Source: Glaciecola sp. UBA2563 (GTDB lineage: Bacteria > Pseudomonadota > Gammaproteobacteria > Enterobacterales > Alteromonadaceae). From it: a stretch of 64,000 bases of DNA. The DNA lies in NCBI GenBank assembly GCA_002340325.1, contig DDLV01000036.1, positions 1 through 64,000 of the forward strand. Reading direction: 5' to 3'. Under the pieces are notes generated by a model, which saw only the letters and a program-made list of their open reading frames with translations, was not told the DNA's origin and searched no databases. The number at the start of each line of letters is the position of its first letter. The first letter of the stretch is position 1. Shown here in pieces: positions 46,635 to 54,565 of the stretch. The translations under genes and the position numbers were made by a program.

Positions 46635-46655
46635 TTAGTATGCGGTTTCTAATTT
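46635..46655. promoter_or_regulatory. Candidate operator, TTAG-N10-CTAA motif (copy 2)
   Basis: This 21-base stretch equals copy 1 (39065-39085) except at two positions. It lies 65 bp upstream of the second phasin start and on the other side of the accessory island from copy 1. Shared spacing and inverted outer half-sites suggest a common regulator. Confidence 0.5.
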
Positions 46656-46719
46656 AAAACTTTACTATGCATTCATCTTAAGAAATTTACTTATTTACAT
46701 TTAAAAAACGGTGACAAAG

Positions 46720-47103
46720 ATGACGAACTTAGAAAAAATTAAAGAAACAGCAACAACGACTGAAGAGATGGCGCGTAAAGTATGGCTAGCAGGTTTAGGC
46801 GCTTATGGCAAAGGATATGATGAGCTAACTGGGCGCATGGAGACCATTTCTAACGAATCTAACAAGTTATTTGAAGAGCTTGTTGCAAAAGGACAAAAGC
46901 TTGAAGAGGAAGGCAGAGAAAAAGCGAAATCAATGACTGACGACGTCAAAACTCGAACAAAATTTGACGCGGGTTTTTCAAGCATACTTTCTACCTTTGG
47001 ACTTAAAGACACTGAAACTGAACAGAAATTAGAAGAGTTGAGTGCAAAAATAGATGCACTGACGGATACGGTTTCTAAGTTAATGGAAACGGAAAAGAAA
47101 TAA
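46720..47103 (+). CDS. Phasin family protein
   Basis: 127-aa granule-coat-like protein without a Lys/Ala tail. The family segment EEMARKVWLAGLGAYGKGYD is close to that in the first phasin (NTWLAGLGTISSS). Amphipathic helices rich in Glu/Lys follow, ending in a short coiled coil (EELSAKIDALTDTVSKLMET). I chose ATG 46720 over GTG 46711. An efficient terminator follows. It lies directly upstream of the acyltransferase operon and could coat neutral-lipid rather than PHA inclusions. Confidence 0.82.
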   Translation: MTNLEKIKETATTTEEMARKVWLAGLGAYGKGYDELTGRMETISNESNKLFEELVAKGQKLEEEGREKAKSMTDDVKTRTKFDAGFSSILSTFGLKDTETEQKLEELSAKIDALTDTVSKLMETEKK

Positions 47104-47125
47104 CCCTCCATTAAACTGAACGAAT

Positions 47126-47151
47126 AAAAGAGAGCGTCGCTCTCTTTTTTC
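47126..47151 (+). terminator. Rho-independent terminator
   Basis: GAGAGC and GCTCTC form a stem at 47130-47144, followed directly by a T-run (TTTTTT). An upstream A-run makes it potentially bidirectional. It separates the phasin from the acyltransferase operon. Confidence 0.85.
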
Positions 47152-47286
47152 TGTCTGAAATAATGATAACGCTCTTAAAGGCGCGCTTTTTATGTTAAGT
47201 TTTTATTAAAGTTGTGTAAATTGCTCTAATATTATACTGCATAGATGAGGAGTTTTCTGTTTCTCAATGGGTCGGAAGGAATACAT

Positions 47287-48762
47287 ATGGCGAATAATAA
47301 TAGTCTCGTAAGACATAAAAGCAGTCTCTTAAGTGAAATAGAACAATCTGAGTCAGGGCCTCATATAGGTGCCTTTTTCGATTTTGATGGCACCATCATT
47401 TATGGCTATTCGGCCAAAGCGATGATCACCGAGCAAGTTAAACGTGGCGACCTTTCGCCAAGAGAGTTTATCGAACTGATTGGCGCAATGACCAGTTTTG
47501 GCCTCGGCAATATTGGTTTTTCAGCAATGATGGTGGCCTGTTCTCAGTTTATGAGAGGTATCAGCGAGCAAAGCTATATCGAGTTTGGTGAAGACTTGTA
47601 TCGCAATCAACTAGCAAGATTAATATACCCGGAATCCAGAGCCCTAATTGAAGCCCATCAGAAAAAAGGACACACTGTCGCTATTATTTCATCCGCGACT
47701 CCCTATCAAGTCGAACCTGCAGCACGTGATTTGGATATTGAACACGTTATGTGCTCACATCTTGAAGTAGAAGACGGCGAGTTTACTGGGAGAGTGATAC
47801 GGCCTACATGCTTTGGTCAAGGCAAAGTGACCGCTGCTGAAACGTTATCAGAATCACACGGTGTCGATCTGGACAAAACGTTTTTCTATTCTGACAGTGA
47901 TGATGATATCGAATTACTTGAACGCGTTGGTAATCCGCGCCCGCTAAATCCAAATCGTAAGCTAGTCAAGTTGGCAGAAAACAATAATTGGCCAATCAAA
48001 CGCTTCGCTAGTCGGGGACGCCCTGGAATGATGGATTGGGCACGTTCCGTTGCTGCTACAAGTAGTCTTGTCACCTCATTTGTTGCCGGTCTTCCGGTGA
48101 TGGCAATAAATGGATCAAGACGCGAAGCCCAGAATTTTTCTTTCTCGTTATTTGCAGATACTGCAAGTGCTCTGATTGGTCTCAATCTTAATATTAGAGG
48201 TGAGGAGCACATCTGGTCGCAGCGCCCTTGTGTTTTTGTATTTAATCATCAAAGCAAAGCGGACGTTGTTATTATTGCTAGACTATTGCGCAGAGACATT
48301 GCCGGTGTCGCTAAAAAAGAGATTAAGAGAATACCTCTTGTCGGTCAGGCATTTGAATTTGGTGGAGCGGTCCTAATCGACAGAGAAAATGCCGCATCCG
48401 CAATTGAGGCTATGCAACCTCTTGTTGATGCGATGAAAAATGAAGGCAAGAGCGTGGTGCTCTCACCAGAAGGGACGCGCACGATAACGCCCAAATTGAC
48501 GACATTTAAAAAAGGAGCCTTTCATTTGGCCATGCAAGCAGGCGTGCCAATGGTGCCTATTGTTATTCATAACTCTATTGATGTTGCGCCTAAAGGAGAT
48601 TTTGTGTTCAGACCCGCGACGGTAGATGTTGAGGTGTTACCCCCGGTTGATACGTCCAAGTGGACGGTTGAAACAATCGATGAGCATGTCTTCGATGTAA
48701 GAGGAATGTTCCTCAAAGCCCTTGGACAGCAACATGAACTCGCAATCGAAAAGGATGCTTGA
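47287..48762 (+). CDS. HAD phosphatase-PlsC fusion (1-acylglycerol-3-phosphate acyltransferase)
   Basis: 491-aa two-domain enzyme. Residues 25-225 are a HAD-IB phosphatase of the SerB type: AFFDFDGTIIYGYS with Asp32/Asp34, and YSDSDDDIELLERVGNPRPL for metal binding. Residues 295-480 are a PlsC acyltransferase: H-x4-D at His321-Asp326 in NHQSKADVVI, and EGTRT at 395-399. It would acylate lysophosphatidate, and the HAD half might dephosphorylate phosphatidate, although that is inference. The start is ATG 47287 with GGAAGGAA upstream. The next gene overlaps its end. The same fusion occurs in Mycobacterium tuberculosis (Rv2483c). Confidence 0.9.
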   Translation: MANNNSLVRHKSSLLSEIEQSESGPHIGAFFDFDGTIIYGYSAKAMITEQVKRGDLSPREFIELIGAMTSFGLGNIGFSAMMVACSQFMRGISEQSYIEFGEDLYRNQLARLIYPESRALIEAHQKKGHTVAIISSATPYQVEPAARDLDIEHVMCSHLEVEDGEFTGRVIRPTCFGQGKVTAAETLSESHGVDLDKTFFYSDSDDDIELLERVGNPRPLNPNRKLVKLAENNNWPIKRFASRGRPGMMDWARSVAATSSLVTSFVAGLPVMAINGSRREAQNFSFSLFADTASALIGLNLNIRGEEHIWSQRPCVFVFNHQSKADVVIIARLLRRDIAGVAKKEIKRIPLVGQAFEFGGAVLIDRENAASAIEAMQPLVDAMKNEGKSVVLSPEGTRTITPKLTTFKKGAFHLAMQAGVPMVPIVIHNSIDVAPKGDFVFRPATVDVEVLPPVDTSKWTVETIDEHVFDVRGMFLKALGQQHELAIEKDA

Positions 48763-51076
48763 TTCTGTTGATTCTCCGTGGCCCTCGGAAGTTAATCTTC
48801 CTATTCTTTTTATTTTAGATGCTGCGAATAGGGTGGAGGAGCGACTCCTTACAGAATGGGTGCAATCTACGGCAAGTCGGAATAGTAACTATGATACGGT
48901 TGTTATACCGATTTGCCTTGACCCCGAGAATATTCCCACGAAAAAGCTGGAAGCCGCACTACAGTCCTCAGAAAATCGATTAATTTGTCCTCTGCGAGTT
49001 GTATGGAACACGTCGGTCGACGCTATTAAGGCGAAGCCGCGTTTGCGCGATCTTTTATTGGGTAATACAAAAAGACCTTCTGCATTGAAAGCAAGCAGGA
49101 TCTTGAAAGTACAGCCCAATAAAGCCGTACGTATTTCGGCCACCCCTGCATCGATAGATGAATTGAATGAAAAATATAAAAGCCGAGGGAATGATGCAGA
49201 GGCCTCTGATTCTCTTGCCGACTTTATCGCCAGTCAGGCAAGTCTTGCGTTAGACGCGGTAGAGAGAAAACTAACCGGTAGTCGCTACAAGGTACCGAGA
49301 CAAGTTGCACGTAATTTACAAGCCAGAAGCAAGTTCAAACAAGCATTAAAGAATATCGGCGCGCAGACGGGACAACCCAAAGCGGAGTTGCTCAAAGAAA
49401 CACAGAAAATAATGAAAGAGCTTATTTCGATCCCAAGTACGTTTTGGATCGACTTCATGGGCTTTTTTAACCGCTACATGATTAACCTCGGTTATGAAAC
49501 CGAAATGGTCATTGATCACGAGAAGCTTGCTGAAATTAGACAGGTAACTCAGGAAAATCCGTCAGTATTGCTCTGGACGCACAAAACGCATGTTGACGGT
49601 TTTGCGCTTCATACTATGTTACTGGAAAACGATTTTCCAGCACCGCATATTCTCGGCGGTGTCAATATGGCGTTTGGAGGGTTCGGATTTGCTGCACGTC
49701 GAGCCGGCGCTGTTTTTATTCGAAGGAGTTTTCAAGATAACCCGCTTTATAAAATGATCATGCAGCATTACATCGCGTATTTGCTGGAAAAACGATTTCC
49801 GTTAACTTGGGCTTTTGAAGGCACGCGCTCACGTGTGGGCAAATTGATGCCGCCGCGATATGGCATTCTAAAATATGTATTGTCGGCTGCACATTCAGAT
49901 AATGCTGAAAATCTGCATATTATTCCCGTCGCGCTTAACTATGACCTCATCGGCGACGTAAACGATTATGCTTCGGAGCAGGCAGGCAAAACCAAACAAC
50001 CTGAAAGTTTGCGCTGGTTTATTGGTTATCTAAGAGGCTTAAAGCAACCTATGGGGCGCATATATGTGGATATTGGTGAGCCTGTAAAATTGCCTACCGT
50101 GCCCAACCCAGACGATCTTCTAGTCGTGCAAAAAATTGCGTTTCAAGTAGGCGTTGAAGTTAACAATGTAACGCCAGTAACACTCACTGCACTCGCCTCG
50201 ATGATTTTATTAAGCAACGATCCTAGGGCCCTAACAAGGGAAGAAATCAGACGTGAAATGGCGAAATACCTGCAATGGGCAAAAGAAAGAGGCGTACCGG
50301 TTACTAGTTCTGCACAACTTGAAAACGAACATCAAGTATTCTTAGTAGCTCAAGCAATGGTAGAAAACGGACTGGTCACGCGTTATGACGGCGGGCCTGA
50401 AGAAGTTTTTGTTATTTCGCCAGAGAATCACGGCATTGCGAACTATTACCGAAATACCAGTATTCATCACTTTGTTCACAAGGCCATTGCAGAACTGTCT
50501 CTCGTTTACGTATCTAATTTGTCTGAATGCAGTGTTGAAGCCTTTTGGCAGGAAGCAGAACGTTTAAGAGATCTTTTTAAGTTTGAGTTTTTTTACGCAC
50601 CAATAGATGAATTTCGTGACCAGATAAGGGATGAGTTAAATCGATTTGATTCGGGGTGGGAAGATACATTAAAGAATACTTCTAACGCTAATAAATCGAG
50701 CGCGCAAGCATATGCAAAGACATTACTGGAATCGATGACGCCGCTTGTTTCGCACGCGACATTATTGACCTTTATTGAAGCGTATCGCGTGGTTTCAGAT
50801 GTGCTCGCAAGAAAACAGCCAAGCGAAGAAATAGAAGAAAAAGCTTTTATAGATGAATGTATGGCCTATGGCAAACAGGCGCTGTTGCAGAGACAAATAA
50901 CAAGCCCAGCATCAATCGGTAAGCTTCTATTTCAAAATGGCTACAACCTTATGGACAATCTGGAACTTTTAACTGAAAAAGAGCAAGTTGAGTCGAAAAG
51001 ACTACAGATGAGCCAGTATTTCAGAGAACTTGCACGACGGATCGAAATTGTGCGCGCAATTTCTTTTCCACGTTAA
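48734..51076 (+). CDS. Glycerol-3-phosphate acyltransferase, PlsB-like
   Basis: 780-aa membrane-associated acyltransferase that transfers an acyl group to position 1 of glycerol-3-phosphate. The acyltransferase motifs are H-x4-D in WTHKTHVDGFALHT (His283/Asp288 counted from this start), AVFIRRSFQDNPLY, and FEGTRSRVGKLMPPRYG. The long N- and C-terminal extensions match PlsB. The start is uncertain: ATG 48734 with GGA seven bases upstream is favoured, and ATG 48755 is possible. Either overlaps the preceding gene's end, so translation is coupled. It supplies lysophosphatidate to the HAD-PlsC protein. Confidence 0.88.
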   Translation: MNSQSKRMLDSVDSPWPSEVNLPILFILDAANRVEERLLTEWVQSTASRNSNYDTVVIPICLDPENIPTKKLEAALQSSENRLICPLRVVWNTSVDAIKAKPRLRDLLLGNTKRPSALKASRILKVQPNKAVRISATPASIDELNEKYKSRGNDAEASDSLADFIASQASLALDAVERKLTGSRYKVPRQVARNLQARSKFKQALKNIGAQTGQPKAELLKETQKIMKELISIPSTFWIDFMGFFNRYMINLGYETEMVIDHEKLAEIRQVTQENPSVLLWTHKTHVDGFALHTMLLENDFPAPHILGGVNMAFGGFGFAARRAGAVFIRRSFQDNPLYKMIMQHYIAYLLEKRFPLTWAFEGTRSRVGKLMPPRYGILKYVLSAAHSDNAENLHIIPVALNYDLIGDVNDYASEQAGKTKQPESLRWFIGYLRGLKQPMGRIYVDIGEPVKLPTVPNPDDLLVVQKIAFQVGVEVNNVTPVTLTALASMILLSNDPRALTREEIRREMAKYLQWAKERGVPVTSSAQLENEHQVFLVAQAMVENGLVTRYDGGPEEVFVISPENHGIANYYRNTSIHHFVHKAIAELSLVYVSNLSECSVEAFWQEAERLRDLFKFEFFYAPIDEFRDQIRDELNRFDSGWEDTLKNTSNANKSSAQAYAKTLLESMTPLVSHATLLTFIEAYRVVSDVLARKQPSEEIEEKAFIDECMAYGKQALLQRQITSPASIGKLLFQNGYNLMDNLELLTEKEQVESKRLQMSQYFRELARRIEIVRAISFPR

Positions 51077-51103
51077 CTAATTCACATCGGGACGACTTCT
51101 GTT

Positions 51104-52600
51104 ATGGGAAAATTCAGTCTAGGCAAATCGAATAAATTGCGGCAACTCAGTCCGCAAGATGCTCAGTTTCTTTACATGGAATCGGAACAAAACTTTACGC
51201 ATGTGACGAATATTCAAGTGTTTGATCCATCCACTGTGCCAAATAAACAGGTGGTTAGATTTAAAGATATCATTGCACACGTAAAATCCAGAATGCATGT
51301 TGCGCCCATGCTAAAGCAGCGTTTAGTCAGAACACCTCTTGAAGTAGATTACCCTTACTGGGTTGACGATGAGTATTTTGACCTTGAATACCACATGATA
51401 CACGGTCGTCTGCCAGCGCCCGGTGACTGGCGTCAGTTTTGTATTCATATGGCACGCTATCACTCACGGCCGCTGGATATGAAAAAGCCATTATGGGAAA
51501 TGTATGTCGTTGAAGGCCTTGATAATATTGAGGGATTGCCAAAAGGCAGCTACGCAATTGCGACAAAAATTCACCACGCGGCGGTAGATGGCGCATCTAT
51601 TGTTCGTTTTTTTTCTGCTATTTACGATCGAGATAACGCAGGTACGCCTGTCGTCGAAATCCCTCCCAACAAAAATCAAAGCACTCCAGCACCAAATATT
51701 CAGCAAATAATAAGCAGGGCAACGCAAAACAACCTTCGTTCGCCTATGAAGTTTGCGGATACTTTAATGCGCAGTGCGCCGGTGGTTTACCGTGTGGCAA
51801 ATAAGGCATTGAAAAGCAGAGGTAAGAGTAAAACCTCAGTTCCCCACACTCGCTTTAATAATAGCGTTTCGCCACACAAGATGTTCAACGCTATAGATTT
51901 TTCACTCTCGTCCCTGAAGGAAATTCGTGCGCTTGTCACTGACAGTAAGATAAACGATGTTGTGCTTGCGATATGCAGTGGCGCACTACGAAAATACTTA
52001 GTGAAACACAAGGAACTTCCAAGCGAATCACTTGTTGCATGGGTGCCTATAAATGCCCGTTCAGGCGGAGCCGCTGACAATAGAGGGGAAGGCAACAATG
52101 TTTCGGCAATGACGACCCAAATTCATACGCAGCTCGAGGACCCTGTCGAGCGTTTGAAAGCAATTACCAGGTCCACCCGAGACAGCAAACAAGCTAAATC
52201 TGGATTATCCGCGCGGTTAATGACGGATATGACTCGCCATGCGCCTGCTGCTACACAACTTTTGGCAAGCAGACTAGTGATGAACACAGATATCGCCGCA
52301 AGAGCCTGTAATTTATTTGTATCCAACGTGCCAGGTCCACAACATCAAGTGTTTATGAATGGCGCGCGTTTGGCTCGCACATATGGGTTAGCGCCGTTGG
52401 GTGACAATATGGGATTGTTTATCGCCACACCGAGTTTTAATGGCAATATTTATTTTAACGTAATCTCTACACGCGACATTTTGCCTGACATCGACTTTTT
52501 TATGGAATGTCTGCAGTCGTCTCACCAAGAGTTATTGACACTTGTTGAAAACAAACATCAGGGTAAGGCGAAGACCAATAAAAGTGACAAAACGAAATAG
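51104..52600 (+). CDS. Wax ester synthase / diacylglycerol acyltransferase (WS/DGAT)
   Basis: 498-aa bacterial WS/DGAT, which joins acyl-CoA to diacylglycerol or fatty alcohols to make storage triacylglycerols or wax esters at the membrane. The catalytic HHxxxDG motif is His157-His158 to Asp162-Gly163 in IHHAAVDGAS. Also present are the N-terminal segment DAQFLYMESEQNFTHVTNIQ, the PLW motif (MKKPLWEMYVVEG) and the C-terminal NLFVSNVPGPQHQVFMNGAR. It lies 27 bp after plsB-like and 82 bp before gpsA. Confidence 0.94.
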   Translation: MGKFSLGKSNKLRQLSPQDAQFLYMESEQNFTHVTNIQVFDPSTVPNKQVVRFKDIIAHVKSRMHVAPMLKQRLVRTPLEVDYPYWVDDEYFDLEYHMIHGRLPAPGDWRQFCIHMARYHSRPLDMKKPLWEMYVVEGLDNIEGLPKGSYAIATKIHHAAVDGASIVRFFSAIYDRDNAGTPVVEIPPNKNQSTPAPNIQQIISRATQNNLRSPMKFADTLMRSAPVVYRVANKALKSRGKSKTSVPHTRFNNSVSPHKMFNAIDFSLSSLKEIRALVTDSKINDVVLAICSGALRKYLVKHKELPSESLVAWVPINARSGGAADNRGEGNNVSAMTTQIHTQLEDPVERLKAITRSTRDSKQAKSGLSARLMTDMTRHAPAATQLLASRLVMNTDIAARACNLFVSNVPGPQHQVFMNGARLARTYGLAPLGDNMGLFIATPSFNGNIYFNVISTRDILPDIDFFMECLQSSHQELLTLVENKHQGKAKTNKSDKTK

Positions 52601-52682
52601 TGTTTGAAAAGCGAACTACTAACTTTTAGCGTCACGTTGCGCGACTCGCTGCACAACTCTCTGCATAACTAGGAGAAAAAGA

Positions 52683-53684
52683 ATGGATTTAAAGGTTGGA
52701 TTATTGGGCGGTGGCTCATGGGGAACAACCGTTGCGTCTTTGGTTGCGCGCAACACCGAAGTGAAAATGTGGGCCCGCGACGGCGACACAGTTGAAGAAA
52801 TCAATACCCACCACACTAATAAGAAATATCTACCGAATGCTACATTACCTGAATCACTTACAGCCGTTGGAACGATAGAAGAAGCTGTCAAAGACATTGA
52901 TGTGCTAATAATGGGCGTTCCTTCCCAAGGCTTTCGCAGTGTACTTGAACAGGTTAAACCGCATCTTCGAGCATGGGTACCTGTTATTAGCCTGACCAAG
53001 GGATTAGAACACGATACCAAAATGCGGATGACGCAGATTATAGAAAGTGTTTTGCCTGGACATCCCATTGGCGTGCTAACAGGGCCTAATCTCGCCAGGG
53101 AAATTATGGCTGGCCAGGCCGCCGCAGCTGTTATTGCAATGGAAGATGACATCATTGTCCGCGAGTTACAAAGGCTCTTTAGCAGTGGTTTATTCCGGGT
53201 TTACACCAGCAACGATGTCATTGGATGTGAACTTGGCGGGATCCTTAAAAACATCGTCGCCATCGCTGTGGGTATGGGAGACGGACAAGGTGCTGGGGAT
53301 AATACGCGCTCAGCATTAATTACCCGGGGGTTGGCGGAAGTAACACGCCTTGGTGTCGCTTTAGGCGGGGACGCCGCGACTTTTGCAGGTCTTGCTGGCA
53401 TGGGCGATATGATTGCCACCTGTACCAGTCCTCAAAGTAGAAATCGACATGTCGGCATGGAGCTGGGTAAAGGTCGAAAAATCGAGAGCATTATTGAAGA
53501 AATGGTCATGGTCGCTGAAGGGGTGAAAAGCGCGCCTTCTGTGCTTGCGCTAGCACAAAGCAATGATATCGAAATGCCCATTGCTAGAGATGTTTATCGT
53601 GTTGTACAGGGCGAAGTGTCTGCAAGAAATGCCTTCCGTGGGCTATTGCGAATAGAGCCTGGACTTGAATCTGAACCAGGTTAA
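52683..53684 (+). CDS. gpsA: Glycerol-3-phosphate dehydrogenase [NAD(P)+]
   Basis: Reduces dihydroxyacetone phosphate to sn-glycerol-3-phosphate, the backbone for phospholipids and triacylglycerols. The NAD-binding motif is GLLGGGSWGTTVASL. The substrate/catalytic region is GCELGGILKNIVAIAVGMGDG with Lys, and the signature ATFAGLAGMGDMIATC is present. At 333 aa the length is standard. A clear AGGAGAAAAAG precedes ATG 52683. It is embedded in the acyltransferase operon, so it may be the storage-lipid copy or the only copy. That cannot be told from this window. Confidence 0.95.
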   Translation: MDLKVGLLGGGSWGTTVASLVARNTEVKMWARDGDTVEEINTHHTNKKYLPNATLPESLTAVGTIEEAVKDIDVLIMGVPSQGFRSVLEQVKPHLRAWVPVISLTKGLEHDTKMRMTQIIESVLPGHPIGVLTGPNLAREIMAGQAAAAVIAMEDDIIVRELQRLFSSGLFRVYTSNDVIGCELGGILKNIVAIAVGMGDGQGAGDNTRSALITRGLAEVTRLGVALGGDAATFAGLAGMGDMIATCTSPQSRNRHVGMELGKGRKIESIIEEMVMVAEGVKSAPSVLALAQSNDIEMPIARDVYRVVQGEVSARNAFRGLLRIEPGLESEPG

Positions 53685-53696
53685 AGGGTAGTTACT

Positions 53697-54539
53697 ATGA
53701 AACATACAGATGGCACACTGGTAGGCGCTAATAATGCAAAACTATATTATCGATACTGGACGCCTGAATCAGATATCAAGGCTATTATTCTCCTTGCCCA
53801 TGGAGCAGCAGAGCATAGTGGACGGTATGAAACGCTAGCTGAGCATTTTACAAAAGCAGGGTATGTCGTCGCAGCCTTGGATCATTTTGGTCATGGCAAA
53901 TCGGAAGGGGGCAGGTGTTGTTTAACTCAGTTCAACGACTATGTTGAGGGCCTCAATAAATTACGTCAGCAAGTGGTCAATGATTTTCCAGAAAAGCCGT
54001 TGTTGCTTATTGGTCATAGTATGGGCGGCTTAATTGCGTGTCATTACCTCCTAGAATACCAGTCGACGTTGACGGCATGCGTGTTATCTGGCCCAGCTAT
54101 TACAAGTGATGTTACACCGCCTTGGATCCAGGAGATGGTGATCAGTTTGTTGTCCAAAATCATGCCAAACCTCGGTGCTTTACAATTAGATCCCAATGGC
54201 ATCAGTCGAGATGAAAAAGTGGTGGAACGTTATCTTTCAGATCCGTTAGTACACTCAGGTAAACTAACAGCCAGGTTGCTGCGCGAAATGCTAACTGCCA
54301 TGGAACTGATTCAAGAAAAAGCTAAGGAAATTCATCTCCCATTGCTTCTATTGCACGGAAGTGAAGACGTGCTTACTTCGCCAAAAGGGTCGGAACTTCT
54401 CAATAATACTGTTAGTTCCAAAGATAAGGAGCTGCATATATATCCTGGCTTATACCATGAAATATTTAATGAGCCCGAGCACCCTCAAATTTTTGAGCAA
54501 GTGCAAAAATGGCTGGATGAACGGCTGCCAAAATACTAG
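53697..54539 (+). CDS. Monoacylglycerol lipase-like alpha/beta hydrolase
   Basis: 280-aa serine hydrolase of the alpha/beta fold. The nucleophile elbow is GHSMGG with Ser108, and the oxyanion region is AHGAAEHSGRY. The family motif LDHFGHGKSEG matches monoacylglycerol lipases. The catalytic Asp lies in LLHGSEDVLTS and the His in PGLYHEIFNEPE. It starts 12 bases after the gpsA stop and probably ends the storage-lipid cluster, where it would release glycerol from partial glycerides. Confidence 0.85.
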   Translation: MKHTDGTLVGANNAKLYYRYWTPESDIKAIILLAHGAAEHSGRYETLAEHFTKAGYVVAALDHFGHGKSEGGRCCLTQFNDYVEGLNKLRQQVVNDFPEKPLLLIGHSMGGLIACHYLLEYQSTLTACVLSGPAITSDVTPPWIQEMVISLLSKIMPNLGALQLDPNGISRDEKVVERYLSDPLVHSGKLTARLLREMLTAMELIQEKAKEIHLPLLLLHGSEDVLTSPKGSELLNNTVSSKDKELHIYPGLYHEIFNEPEHPQIFEQVQKWLDERLPKY

Positions 54540-54565
54540 CCTTTGAATAAAATACTGGAACCTGC

